Assembly (NCBI RefSeq): GCF_035582795.1
Contig: NC_134368.1
Location: 10,314,501 to 10,378,500 of the forward strand
Direction: 5' to 3'
Length of the DNA: 64,000 bases
Origin: Mycteria americana
Lineage: Eukaryota; Chordata; Aves; Ciconiiformes; Ciconiidae
This document shows, piece by piece, positions 51,852 to 64,000 of the stretch. The first letter of the stretch is position 1. Every line of letters starts with the position of its first letter. A program made the position numbers and the translations under genes. The notes under the pieces are model-generated. The model was given only the letters and a program-made list of their open reading frames with translations. It made no database searches and was not told the DNA's origin.

Positions 51852-52016
51852 TAATATGCTTTGTTGTGACCAAGTCCTTCCTGCTGACCTGCTGTTTGCC
51901 CATCTTTCTGATGGGCATGAGGTACTACTTCAGTAGAAAAGTTATCCTCCACTATCTCGATTGTGCGCTGCATACGGACATGTCCGATATTGAGCAATAT
52001 TACATGAAACCGCCAG
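51852..52016 (+). CDS. NAT8L: NAT8L coding exon 2
   Basis: This 165-base exon (phase 1 at both ends) encodes residues 112-166. With the end of exon 1 it forms the hydrophobic membrane segment, roughly residues 105-135: LLYGLLA, then VICFVVTKSFLLTCCLPIFL. This segment anchors the enzyme in the membrane in the mammalian protein. It is followed by MRYYFSRKVI and then by CALHTDMSDIEQYYMKPP (149-166), nearly identical to the mammalian protein as I recall it. The donor is CCAG|GTGAGT. The exon start at 51852 was chosen because the acceptor at 51819 would shift the frame and give a stop after about ten codons. The catalytic GNAT core with the acetyl-CoA-binding loop belongs to exon 3, which is not in this window. 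Confidence 0.93.
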
Positions 52017-55000
52017 GTGAGTATGAATTCCCCGGAGGGAGCCATCCCCCAGCCCTGCTCAGGGAACATGGCTGCTCCCTGCTGCTGGCGCCTTTTCCTC
52101 CTGTCAGCAGCACTGAGCAAGCTCAAAAGTCACCAGAATAGAGCTCTTCAGCCACACCAGGCACAAAGCCATCTCTGGTTTTGTTTTGTTTGGGGTTTTG
52201 GTTTTTTCTTCCCCCCTCCCAAGACGTCTAATCATCCAAGGCAGCCTCCATGCGCCCCCCGAGCGCAGCACTCCTGGGTCCTGCGGCCGGTCCGGGGACC
52301 GGGGTGTGGGTTTTCAGGGGCACTGAGGGGGGATGATGCAGGTTATTTACTGCTGGCTAGGTTCACCCCTCCTTGTTTCTTGAGCTTGGTATTTCTTTGC
52401 TCCTCACACTTGGTATTAACTCTGAGAGCGGGAGGAGAGGGAGATGAAAGGCCTTTTAGCCCAAGTGCATAAAGGAACCCGTTTTAGTTAGCGCGCCCAT
52501 TTTCCCATATTGTTCAAGAAGAACCTTCCTTAATGCAAGTGTTTTGGAAGAGGCACAGATCAGGTATGTAAAGGGGTGCTGCCTGGGTTTGACATAGTAC
52601 GCATTCATCCATTTGTTACATATGTGCATGTAATTAAAAATATAGTCTCTAAAGATAATATTTGCCTGTTAAGCTGTAAAAGATCTCTTATGTGATTATT
52701 TACAAAAAAAAAGTCCCTTTAGAACTTGTCAGGTGCTATTTTCCTTTTTGTAGGCGTACATCCGTGTTGAGGACCAGAGCAAGGGGATGTCAGGGCAGTC
52801 ACTTGGGGTTTCAGGTTTGCTTTTGGTGGTCACACAGTACTCGTGGTGAGCTGGGAGAGCAAGGCGATGCCAGTATCCCACCTTAGTTCCATCTTCTCAG
52901 GGTGCCTACCCTGTTGTTTTTCCATGTGACCATGTTTTTGCTGTATCATTGCTGTTGCCCAGGTGTGACAGACCTCTTCCTGGGCACTTTTAGAGGACTC
53001 ATAGGAAGTACCATAGCCACAAACCTTCCTTCACTTCTAATGTGCAATATTACATTTTGCTGAAATGGTGCTCCACCTCTAATAAAAATCCCCATATATC
53101 CCCATATATCCCCATATTAGATTTTGTTTCCCATTGTAGTGCGTATCTTGTACAGATCTTACCCCATCTTACACACAGGTTGTTTTTCATTTACAGTGCT
53201 TATTTTTGTAAAAATTAAGTGACGTGTGACTTGTATTTAAACAGCTCAATCTTCATTAAAGGTGGTGTCACAAAAATAAAAGGGCTCATAGCAAAACACT
53301 TCGGAACCTCTGTAGTGAGGTTCAACAATGTATTATGCTGGAGAAAGTAGCAGGAGACTCCAGTAGAATAAGAACATGTAATACGGAGTTAATAGGTGTT
53401 TGAGCTGCATCGCTCGTTAATGCTTGGGACTTGTATGGTCCCAGTTCGGGGCATGGATCAAGGTGCCTGTGTTTATAACACTAGCATGTATAGATAATAA
53501 AGGGACTCAAAGGAGGAGTGAGGAATGCCCTTGATTTGTTTAGGGTCAGCAATGTAATCTGGTTCAGCTGTGTTGCCAACATGCCTTTGAAATGTTAGCA
53601 TTGCTTTTATTTGGTGCCTAAAAGGGCTGATTTCAATTTTAGAGCAAGTGTGTGGGCTTTAATTTTTGACAGGATTTAATCATGCGTAATTAGGCTTCTG
53701 CCATGCCATAAAAAGCAAATTTATGGGATCGTTGGTGCTTGTTAAAGGTTCTCGATGATAGTGGTATTAAGCAAGTTGGTTGGAGTTGTAATTAGGTGAA
53801 GACCAAAGAGGCTTTGGGGAATAAGGAGGAGAAAGACATCCGTGGGTCAGGACTGGCATGCCAGTGATTCCAGTCTGCCCAGCGCCTGTCCATGTGCCAT
53901 GAAGCTGCGTGGTGCTGTTTGGTGTAGCTGTGCACGAGGCATGAATCCAGTGCTCTGCTCCTGTTTCCCCCTAAAATACAGTTGCCGGATTTCTTCCCCA
54001 TAGGATAGCAGTATAAATAGAGTCATCTTGGAAAAGCCTGGAGGTTTGTGCGCTTTGGAGGCCGTCTGTCTGAACTGCATTGTCTGTCTGAACATAGAGA
54101 AAGGCAGTGGTGTTCTGCGTTGGTGCTGCTCATCCCACCCAAAGGGCAGAAAAATGACAATAAAACAATTTCCAGCCCCAAGTTTGTCTTTTATTCAGCT
54201 AGTTTACAAATTAGCACGCAGGCAGAAATGATTGCAGTGGGAATGAGAAGGGCTTGTTCTCCTGTGTATTGCTGCAGCTGAGATATTAGTGAAAGATTTC
54301 TCAGTGAGGTGTTAGGGAAGAAATGGTCAGATTGAGGGTAATCAGGTATGGGAACAGGGGCCCAGAGAGGCTGGAGATGGTCAGAGCTCGACTAGACAAG
54401 CGGAAAAAAACCCCAGCCTGATGTAACTGCAGGCTGGCCTGGCTTTGGCTGGGGGTACGACCAGGCAACCTCTCGCTCCTTCTTTGGAGAATCCTTGTCT
54501 ACCTGCTTGAATATTCTTTTTTCCAACAGGGAAAATAGGGCAAGGGAGCATTTCTGTAGCAGGTTTGCGAATTCTTGTTTTTTAGGGTGTTGAATGCAAA
54601 GGTAGAACTGGGACGTGGTCTTAAGGTCTCGCATCATGATGTGGGTCGTGGCTTTGCTGAGGTTTTGCTCTTGGCATCCATGGTCCCAGGCATGAAAACC
54701 TGTTGTTTGCAGTGGGCTCTTTGTGGTACCCAGGGTTGGGGTGCCGTTGTCCAGAGCATCTACAGCAAATAGCCTCTGGTAAGGCAGGTGTCTACAGCGA
54801 GGGAATATTTTAACTATTAAAATGGGTCCTTCTCGGTAGTTTTGCCAAAGCATCCGCAAAAACCGTAGGTCAGTTTTAAAACTGAACCAAAAGGACCTGG
54901 TTTGCAATGGGACGCCATAAGCACCCAGCTTAATGATTAGTGTTGAACAATCCTGTGAGTTACATTGTATTACGGTTTTTCTTCTGCAGTTTTTCTGAAC

Positions 55001-55349
55001 TGCTTGCTTCCAAGTTAGTTATTGTTTTAAATTTCCTCTGCTGGGTTTTGTATGAACTGAAAAATATGTGCTGACAGTGATTTTGCAGAAGTACACTAGC
55101 CAAAATTTAAATCTTTGTTTTCTCTTGCCCTCCTACACTTATGCCAAGGATCTGGCAGAACATTTGGGCCAGCACTTAACTTTGAGCTCGTACGCAGCGG
55201 GGTGACTTGAAATTGCTGTTGATTTGAAAGGAATTGTTTGTGTTGAGTCCTGTGCTGGGGTCTTAAAACAGACGGTTGAATGGTTCAAACACCTTCCTGA
55301 GCTCTTTGTAAACTTGTGTTTTTCATTTTAACATAGCACTTATTGGAAT

Positions 55350-55430
55350 TTTCCTTTTTTTTTTTTTTTCTTTTTTCTTCTTCATAGGCTGTGAAAAAAG
55401 GCACTGGGGGGTAGAAAAGAAAGGAGTTGG
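55350..55430 (+). other. Strong splice-acceptor-like site in intron 2
   Basis: A T-rich tract of about 30 bases ends TTCTTCATAG at 55387. If joined to exon 2, the phase-1 reading would run about 15 codons (GCEKRHWGVEKKGVG) to a stop at TAA. No poly-A signal is obvious close by. It may be a cryptic acceptor, an alternative terminal exon, or simply a pyrimidine tract. Confidence 0.2.
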
Positions 55431-57939
55431 ATAATGGGCTTAATTGTCAACCAGAGTAACTTAGGCTGTAGTAAACAAAAAAAAAAAAGGAATTATTTTA
55501 AATAGAGCCCTGCCTCTTGCATTTCTCTACGCAAATAAGAGGAGCACAGCTGGAGCTTCTTTTATGGTCTGATGATTTTGACGACTAATCAATTTTACAG
55601 TGTCTCTTCAAGCTTCTGTCCCAGTCGGTTGTGTTGTGTAAATTTTTGCAGTGGTTGGTGTGTTGGAGAGATTCTTGTGAGGTTGAAGTCTCTGCTGGAG
55701 AGCTGATGGAAACCAGGACTCCTTGATGCAAAACCACCGTGCTCCAACACGAGCGGAGCCGGGGCTTTGGCTGACAAGCTAGCATGTCTTTCTGCGGTGG
55801 TTTAAAGTGTTATCTCCTGCTGCTGGCTGTCCCTGAGGGGTCTGCATATGTGTCGTGGTGGTGCAAAGACCTGGTGGTGGTAGAAGCTGGCCTTTGCCAG
55901 TGGTTTTGGGCACCGGTGACGAGCTGGGTGGCTGCGTTGCAATGCCCAGTGCCACAGGTCAGGATGGACAGACAGCACAGACGGGCAACCTGGAGAGCTG
56001 TGGCTGCAGGACCTGGTAGAGTCTTGAGGGCATCTGCCTTGCGTAATGCAGCAGATGAAGCCGACGTGGTTGCTGCAGGGAGTGTCAGGTCACATTAAAC
56101 ACGCCACGCTGAGAGCTGTGGTTTTCGGCGGCGGCTGCACATCTGCGGCTCTTGCGCTGTGGGCGGCCGGTGCCTCTGGGTGCCTCGTGCTGGGAGGGGA
56201 CGTGTGTCCCTGCTCTCCTGCCTCCATCCAGGGGAGAGCAGAGCCTCCCCGTCCCACTGCCCTTCGGCCCCTGGTGCCTGAGGGTGTGGGTGAAGATATC
56301 CCAACCTCCCTGGGGGACAGGGCAGGACTGTGCCCCAAGGAAGAGGGGCTATGGGGAGATGGCTCCTGGGGTTCCGTTCCTGCCCCTGTGGGGTGGCACA
56401 TTCCTCAGCTGAGCCTAAAGGAGGGATGTCCTGCCCTTCTTGGCAGAGGTTTTAGGATCACGTCCTTCTGCCAGAAGGCCAGAGTTGGGTTGTGAGGAGG
56501 TGAGATCCTGTTTGCTGCTCATTCCTTTCGAGCGGTTTCTCGCCTTCGGTGGGACATTTATCTGGGTAGCGAGCAAGGATGTTAGTTGTGCTCTTGGATC
56601 AGGCCCGTTGGCAGTGGGTTTGATGCCAGGGGGACAGAGCTGACACCAGAGGACTTGAACCCAGGTGTTTGCAGGGAGGTGAGCAGCTGGATGTGGAATC
56701 GTGTGGTTCCTGTTGACCCCACTCAGCGGGTGCTGAGCCCCGGGGGAGCTGCGGGGTGAGCAGCAGTCAGTTTTGGGGTGCAGGGAAAATACAGGGGCCA
56801 CCTTGGGAGGAGATCCTCAAGTCTGGGAGGTTGCTCTGCCATGGCCAGACCCTTTGCAGGCTGAGGGGGGGTTCTCCCCACCACAGAGCCCCCGGGCGGA
56901 GGGGCTGCTGTGGAGCCCAGTTCTTCCACATTCTGGGTAACGCTCAAGCTGCCAGATAAGCAGGAGCACCGCTGCCTGCCGATAACATTGTTTGGAAAGT
57001 ATAGAGCGGCCCTTGCTTTGCAAAGAAGGGGTTTAGTTACCTGCCGGGAGAGGGCTCAGGGCTGCTGCTTCCCGGTGGAGGAATGTGTTTTTGGAGAGCC
57101 CTGCCCCGCTTGTGGTGCCCGGAGAGGCAGCTGGAATCTGAAGCATCCCTATCTTCAGCATTTCTTGCTGGCTTATGCAGTGCCCTGACCTCACGTATCT
57201 GCCAAACCCCCGAGCTAGCTGTGCGTATTGGGATTTTCACGCGTGCCTCTCCTCACGCACCGCACAGGGCCTTGAGGAGTCCGGCGCGGGGCTCAGAGCT
57301 GGAAAAGCCAGGGGAGAGGCTGTGTCCGTACCCTGCCCGGGCGCTTCCCGGCTCTGCTCCTCACCGCTGCTGGGGGCTGAGGCCAGGCCCCGTCCCGGGC
57401 AGCGGAGGGTCTGTCCCGAGAGCGTCTCGCGTGCTGGCATCTCTGCGATTCAGTCGGGGGGCTTCAGGGGATGCGATCTGCACGTCGGAGAGATCGTACA
57501 AGATGAAGATTAGAGACCTTTAGTATATTTTAGAGTGGGAAGTATGATGTCTGAAAGTATTTCTGAGGCTGGCCTCGTGCAAGGGGGACTGTTGGGGATG
57601 CTGCTGCTGTGCAAATTGCTTTTTGTGCAAATTGCTTTTGGGTTTCTACAGCTTAGCAGCACTGGAACTGCCTGGTTTGGCATTCCTTCTCTCCAGTGCA
57701 GAGTTTGTTGGGAAGCAATAGGAGAAACAACTCATGTTTTTCTTGGTAACAACCAAGTGTTAGGGATGTGCTTTGTCCAGCATTAGCAATGGACTGAAAT
57801 ATTCTTGTATTTCTTACTTGAATCATGCAAAAAGTCCTTAAAGTGAGGTTGCCTCTCCCGAAACCCGCCTCTTCTGATACTCCATCACACGTGGCTGCCT
57901 TTTTTTGCTGTGGAGAAGCCTTGGCTTTTGCATCTGGAG

Positions 57940-58240
57940 GCAGCCCCATCCCGCAGGCGCTCGGCGCGGGCACGGTGAGCACGGCACGGCGCTGCCAGGC
58001 CAGCACCGGCCCAGCGCCGAGCCCCGAACCTCCACCCCGCGTTCCCGGAGCTGACCCCCCCGAGGGCTTTCCCTGGCCCCGGCGGCGAGGGCGAGCTGAG
58101 GGCGGCTCTGCCGGGCCCCGGCCCAGCCCTGCACCCCGGCCGAGGAGCGCCGGGTGGCTCTGGAGGTGCCCACACGAGACCCGCGCTGCGCTGAGCCCTG
58201 CGGGGCAGCTCCGTCAACCCGCTCGGGGGCCTGCAAGGTC
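57940..58240. promoter_or_regulatory. Intronic CpG-rich island
   Basis: About 300 bases dense in CpG lie inside otherwise AT-leaning intron sequence. A weaker GC-rich patch occurs at 57230-57480. No coding motif is recognised. The island could be an internal promoter or enhancer, or an old GC-rich insertion. Confidence 0.45.
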
Positions 58241-58441
58241 GTTGTGCCCCACAAAAATCTTTATTATTATTATTTTTTCCACTTTTGGGGGTTCAGGTAG
58301 GCGCGGAGCGGAGGAGCGATGCTGTCAGCCGAGGGCTGGCACGTGGGGAAAACTGAAGCTGTCTGAGCGGAGCAGCCTGCGGATTCAGGCGGTGCCATGC
58401 ACGCGAATGGGATAAACGTGTTCATGGGCAAGCTGCTGCAG

Positions 58442-58468
58442 CCCCCCCCCCCCCCCCCCCCCCCCCCC
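58442..58468. repeat. 27-base C tract
   Basis: This is an uninterrupted run of 27 C bases in the intron, the longest C or G homopolymer in the window. Its true length is uncertain in any assembly. Confidence 0.95.
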
Positions 58469-61159
58469 TTATTTATTCCTGGAGCAGGAACATATGCACA
58501 AACCCATTCCTCAACGTGCGTATCCGTAAGACAAAAATAGCTCTCACTGCAGATCGGTGAGCTTTGGCACAGTCCCATGTCAAAATTAGAAGAAAATAGA
58601 TTTTATAGTAAATTTTGCAGAGCAATATAACCTATTTTTTTTCTCCATGCATTCAAAAATTCTCTGTAAAGGTAGTCCCTAATTGCCATGACTGTCAGTT
58701 AAAGCAGCTGTATTTCAGTTGTAGCCATGACTGGGTGGATATGATGCTTCTGAACGTAAGCTCTGCCTGCAGGTATTTAAAAACCCCAGTACCTGCAAGC
58801 GCTGTTCATTAATCTTCAGTACAAGAAGTAATAAGTTGTGTAAATTGAAGATCAGTGGTTTTTTAGGCACAGTTAACTTCTCAAGACCATCAAACACAAG
58901 CTGTGCCGGGACTTATGAACATGAAGAGGGCAGGAAAAGCAGGCGTTTGGGTTTTTTTCTGGCTTTGAGTAATTTTTTTTTAATGTTTTCTCTGGTGTTG
59001 GATGTTTTCTGGCATGGTTGTATGCAATTTCTCATGACCGTCTTAAGAGAATAAGCCTAAAAAGGACTGCAGAATTTTCTCCACAAGTTAAAATGCAAAT
59101 TAATTATTCTTATAAAGGGTTTTCAGTGTCTCTTCTTCCTTCTCTTGCTTTCTTAGGAATGGCCAAGACTTAAAACAATTACCCAAAAGTCTGTTTCAGG
59201 TTAAGATTTTCAGAATAGCCTAAACTTAGGCTCCGTGTCAGGTATCTAACTAGTGGCAAGGGTTTTAAAACTACAAAGCATTGAGCCCCTCTTGACACTG
59301 AATTTTGGATGCAGGAACATGAACTGAAAAATCTTATTCCCAAGCACATTGTTATTTCTATTTAACATTATATTTAGCCTCTTAGGATTATTCAGGAGCG
59401 TCTGTGGTCAGGTTGGTTCCTCCCAGTGCACGTGACCAGGGGCCCCAACGCTTTAGAAATTATCGGTTGGTATTGCTCTCTATCTTAAGTCCTCTAAATA
59501 TGTTGGAAAAAACGGTTTTTAACGTAAAAGCCTAAATGCATGGCCTGATTTTCAAGAAGGCTGTCCATTCAAGCTGTCTCCAAATTTCAGAGCGGATTTC
59601 TGAAAATTGTGTATTCCTTCTGTAGACTTACATCTTTGTTCAGGCAGGTTGTATTTAATTACCTGGGATGGGAATGGCTGGCAGGGCTCGGAGCGGCCGC
59701 GAGCCCCTTGTGGGCTCCGGGAGCTTGCGGCGTTGTTTACCCGTGTATTGCAGAGCGCACGCTTTTTATTTTGGTAATGCAGTGCTGGAGATCCGTTACA
59801 AATAATCACATGTTTGATGCTACTCCCTTCCAGACTGAAGCAAAAAGAGAGACTTTGCAGCGTGTTTTGCCAGTACCTGGTTCTGCATGGAGCTGAGGGA
59901 TGTACGAGCCTTTGTTGTTGCTTCCTGCATCAGCGAAACAGGGAGCTTCAAAGTGTATTTTTAGATATATTTCTCCCCCCCCCGGAAGCTGAGGAATCAG
60001 GGTTTTTTTTCCTGACAGGTGGCTAATGAAAGCAGTCTTAAAGGGAATCCAAAGATAGCAATGTATCTTACGTAGTTTCTATTCACAAATCTATTATTTG
60101 TAACCAAATAAGAAGTTTGGGGGTTTTTTGTTTGTTGTTTTAGGGTTTTTTTGCTAAGAGCCAAGTGGAATCACCAAGAAGCCTCATGCCTTTCATTAAG
60201 CGTGCATCAAAAATTAGCTCATAGTGGTCTGATTAGAGCCAGGTACAAGCCGTGGTATCTGTTACAGATGGCTTTGAGCCATTCTTTTAAGTCATCTATT
60301 GACCCATTGGACCCCAGCAATCAATTAACTATTTATGAAAGCATATACAGTATCATTTATTGTCTTCTGTAACTGTTTGATGAGTGTTTCTTTCCAGAAT
60401 TGAAAATTTTATTTCTTACAGGATAATTCTAAAATTTAGACCTGGGACTCTCACTGTTTAGTGCCAAGCTGGGTTTCTGCTTTAAAATGAGATTCTGTGA
60501 GTGAAAGGAGACTTTTCAAAATTAGGTAACGGAAAACATGTATTACAGGTGTATTTTTAAGTGGCTGTGTGAGATACTGCTATTTAAAATTGGATTTACA
60601 CAGCGTAAACACTAATAGAAAAATACAACGCATTAGTTGCACATTAGTGTGTACTGCTTGAAATGGTAACTTGCAAGTAATATTTGTCACTCTAAAATTC
60701 ATGTGCTGCTTCTAGGATTTATCCAAGTGGCAAAACGGAAAACCAGAGGTTTTACAAGAAAACGGTTTTTCGGTTCAGGAACTGGAAAATAAAAGGGAGG
60801 ATAGTTTTCATCCAAATTAAGCTGATTTACTACTCCCTCTCTGTTTTTTCACTACGAAGAAGCAAAAACCTGTGTTTAGTGGTGAATGTAATACGTTTTT
60901 CAGCCTGCAACAAAATTGTTGGTTCTGTTGTAGGCTTCCTTAAGAAGCTAAGGTCAGACCCAAGTATATATTTTAAAAATGCTGATTATGGTAGAGCCAT
61001 GGTACAGTTAACGTTCATTACCTCCCAGGCAGGTCCCTCTGTTCTTCTTTCCATGGCACTATTAAATATATACTGAGCCAGCGCTGGGACCGCCTGGATC
61101 CCAGGCCCTGTTTAAATTATATATGTAGGCGTTTTATACCAGTGTAGTAGTTGAAGAGG

Positions 61160-61290
61160 TGGTGTCAAGGGGGACCATCTCCGAAGTCCCGGCAGCCGGG
61201 ACATCCCCTGCGACCCCGGGGAGGACCGAACCGTGCGCGGGTGTCTGGGCCAGCGGCGCTGGGGGATGAGCCGTGCGCAGGATTAGTGCC
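61160..61290. other. Short GC-rich patch in intron 2
   Basis: About 130 CpG-bearing bases stand out from AT-rich flanks. They are too short to call a CpG island, and no gene motif is seen. Confidence 0.3.
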
Positions 61291-63144
61291 AGCCTGGCTT
61301 TCGTCTGCGTTTTCTTTCCCAGCTGAAGATCTTTGGTGAATTCAGGACAAATGTGTAAATTGTTTTGAATTGACAAAACTGCATTTTTAAGTAAGCTACT
61401 CGCCTAGATTTATCCTCGATTGCCAGTAATTGCTATACAAGCTGCTCCCACTCTCTCCTGCCGATGTGCTTGAATCCTGACTTGGAAACCGGCATCAGAG
61501 ATGCAAGTTTATTTGCTTTTTACAGTTGCAGCTCTTGGTCTCTGTGCTAACGCTGCTAATTGAAATGGGGGGTGATGGACCAGCTGTCCAGCCATGAATG
61601 GCTCCTCAGTCCACCTCGCATACAACGCTCATTTCAACAGCTATCGGATAATAACATCTACTATTGGGAACCAATAGTGGTTCCTTGAATTACTTTTTTC
61701 CATTTTTTTTCCCCCATCTTCCTTCCCCTGCCACAGCAGTTCTGTATCCCGGTTTTCCGGTCTTGTGTCAAACTGCAATATTTGCGTTTTTTATCCTTTG
61801 AATTCTGCTTGGCCCTCTTTGTCCATCCCTGTGTTGAATTCTCCAGTGGGTTTGTCTGGTCTGGTTCTTGCTTCATTCATCACTTCTGGCGTTTCCCAAG
61901 AGTGGTGGTCCCACACCTAGCATCCCTCTTTGTATCTCTCTGATCTTCCTCTTCCTCCTATTATACTCTTAAATTTATGTCCCTTTGCTTAATTTCATTC
62001 TATAAGTACTTTCTTCTTCTTGTTTGTCATTTAGATATTTTGCATGGTGAGTGCAAGTATTTTGTTGGTAGAATACTCAGAATAACAAAGATGAGAAAAT
62101 AAACAGAAGTCAGCAGCACGAGGATATTGTGTCTGCTAAGCTGAAAACAGAGTGCGTCAGTGCACAAACCCACGTGTCGGTGATGGTAGGGAGAGAAGGT
62201 TTTGCCTAAAGGCAAATGAGCTGCCAACAACAGGGTTTCTTATACCTTCCTTAGAGCATCTGACCTGCATCGCTCCCAGATGTATCTGGGCATGGCCTAT
62301 TGATCTTTTTCGCTATGATTTTTCCTATAAAACCTATTCTTCCCATTTTAAGAGGATATATAATATCATTATTGCAGTCTGAGTACAGCAAAAAAACCAT
62401 TTCATTGCTGAGATCAGGGCTTTTTGTTCTTTTTTTGGAGGTGCCAAATCTGTTCATCCTCCCTGGAACTAGATAACAGCATCAGAAACACTGTGTAACA
62501 CTTCTAGTGGGAATCCAGGGAAGACCTAAATCTGTAGTCTTTCAATTTAAAATAATGTTAAATAGTAGAACTGCAAAGAGAAGCTTTTGAAAATAGCCTG
62601 GTTTGGAGCACCTGCCATTTGTAAGTGCTAAGCAATTTTGGATGATGGCTAGTTAGAGACAGCAATAAAAGCATGGCAGATACTCTGCTGAACAGCAGTG
62701 AGCTTCTTGGTAAAGTCCTCGTTACTGGAATTGCATCGTTAGTGGTGGGATTTCTTAAAAAAAGAGAGAAAGCAAGGGGGAAGTTACTGCATGAAAGGGG
62801 TGCTAATGAGAGATTTTTTTAAAAAAATCCAAACTGTTCAAAAGGGGTATTTGTAAAACACCTTTTCAAGCTTTTGCTGCCTGCAAAGTCAATTAGATTC
62901 ACTTAATGGTTATGAAAATACATGTCTGGTGTGATTTCAGAGCCTGCAAATGTTCAGAGGATAACACCAAGCTGTGCTTCTCGGGCAGTGATTTTCATTT
63001 GGGAATAAGCCATCATCAGGTTTTATGGGGCTTCTTTTGAGCCATCAGTAGTCTGAAAAGCATCAAAGCATCTGCAAGGATTCTTGAGAAGTGGGAACAT
63101 TTTTCATGGATAACTCAAACAGCTAAAGAGGATTGCAGTGAAAT

Positions 63145-63148
<4 letters not shown>

Positions 63149-63175
<27 letters not shown>
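63149..63175. repeat. 27-base A tract
   Basis: A run of 27 A bases is followed by A-rich sequence. No retroposed gene or SINE body is recognisable to its left. Confidence 0.95.
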
Positions 63176-64000
63176 CCAACAAAAAAACCCCTGAAACCAT
63201 AAAGAAAAATACCCCACATACATTGAGACTGAACTCTGGGACAGTTTGGCTTAAAGATTCTGTGGAGCATTTGCTTTAACTTAATCATGTGCTTAAATCC
63301 CTTGTCTCTTGTTGGGAGTTTAGCGTATACTTAGGGGCATGCTTCAGGACGGGTCCAAGTGCTCTTTTGGTATTTACAGGAAACCCGTGACGTAGATGGG
63401 AAATGCAGTGATGGAGTAAACCATCGCTTTTTTTGCTCTGTGTGCTATCAGCTGCCTGCAAGATTAACTTATGATGTTTTAGGGAAGACTGGTGCATCTG
63501 GAGTTGTTGTAGCAGCTGTGAACCTGCTCTTAGTTATATTCATTCTGCCCCGTCTTGGCATCGGGTGTGGGGTTTAATGTTATTTAGTGTTGCCTTTGTA
63601 GTTGGGAAAATCTAACGGATCGTCAAAATACTGCATTTCTACCCAGATTCTTGTGGATTTGCATCTCTCCTGGCTCTGGCTGCTGTAGGTGCTGTTACTA
63701 ATAAGTTGATCCCATGTCCACAGGTACTTGATGAATGAGCGTGCCACAGGTTGATGGCACAGGGCACAAGTGTCTGCTTTCACAAGCCCGCAGGAGACTG
63801 CCCTTCATTTCCCACGTGTCTCCCCAATGGAGTGGGACATGGCCCGTAACCTACTCGCTTCATTGATTTATTTTGGAAATCTCTTCCAAATCCCTGGCTC
63901 CTGTGACTGGTATTGAGGCTGGGGCTCAAAGGAACCCCACTCATGGATGTAGGATGCAAGATGTTGATAGATGGTCATCACAGGAGATCTGGGAATAACT

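Larger units (their letters stand above)
52017..64000 (+). other. NAT8L: NAT8L intron 2, incomplete; no exon 3 found
   Basis: From the donor at 52017 to the end of the window I find no sequence encoding the expected continuation, namely the acetyltransferase core with its RGKG-type acetyl-CoA loop. The intron is therefore at least 12 kb and the gene is partial here. Most of it is AT-leaning. It holds a GC-rich island near 58 kb, a 27-base C tract, a 27-base A tract at 63149-63175, and tandem CCCCATATAT units near 53090-53116. A 171-codon minus-strand frame at 54392-54907 has no recognised domain. Confidence 0.75.

Noticed and set aside
54392..54907. 171-codon minus-strand frame inside intron 2
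   Set aside because: No domain recognised. A frame of this length is expected about once by chance in a window of this size.
1..64000. tRNA, rRNA, snoRNA, CRISPR array, bacterial or phage system
   Set aside because: None was seen. The CR1 elements, introns and CpG islands show vertebrate nuclear DNA, where CRISPR or operon features are not expected. Small RNAs could be missed without a covariance search.

Overview
The window is vertebrate nuclear DNA, almost certainly from a bird. It has several CR1 LINE fragments with the characteristic avian 3' end, long gene-free stretches, GT-AG introns, and the 5' part of one recognisable gene in a GC-rich CpG island. There are no bacterial features such as operons, ribosome binding sites or CRISPR arrays. 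Almost all open reading frames here are chance frames.

The only gene I can support is NAT8L, the aspartate N-acetyltransferase that makes N-acetylaspartate in neurons. It lies on the + strand near the right end. Promoter elements (CCAAT box 49803, TATA box 49863) precede coding exon 1 (50105-50438). Intron 1 follows (50439-51851), then exon 2 (51852-52016), then an intron that runs at least to the end of the window. Exon 3, which should hold the catalytic GNAT core, is not in the window. The two exons join in phase 1 and read through the conserved N-terminal region and the hydrophobic membrane segment.

Positions 1 to about 48600 look intergenic. They hold 5'-truncated CR1/LINE fragments on both strands: 7041-7700 (+), 8931-9800 (-), 12675-12862 (-), 20957-21165 (-), 25195-25320 (-), 25790-25935 (+), 29161-29680 (-) and 36830-37190 (+). 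A 208-bp near-identical dispersed duplication lies at 5369 and 7322. A perfect 112-bp tandem duplication lies at 27297-27520. There are also a 28-bp tandem, a GGGAT microsatellite and a small CpG island near 40.6 kb.

From 48.7 to 51.1 kb the sequence becomes very GC-rich, with a degenerate minisatellite, several homopolymer G or C tracts of 19-21 bases, and the NAT8L promoter. The 12 kb after exon 2 is intronic. It has a second GC-rich island near 58 kb, a 27-base C tract and one strong splice-acceptor-like site.

I found no previously undescribed system. The observations most worth checking are the competing splice acceptors of NAT8L exon 2, the AG-free pyrimidine-rich leader before its start codon, the recent local duplications, and the two CpG-rich islands outside the known promoter. 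Gene identity rests on recalled family sequence, not on a database search.
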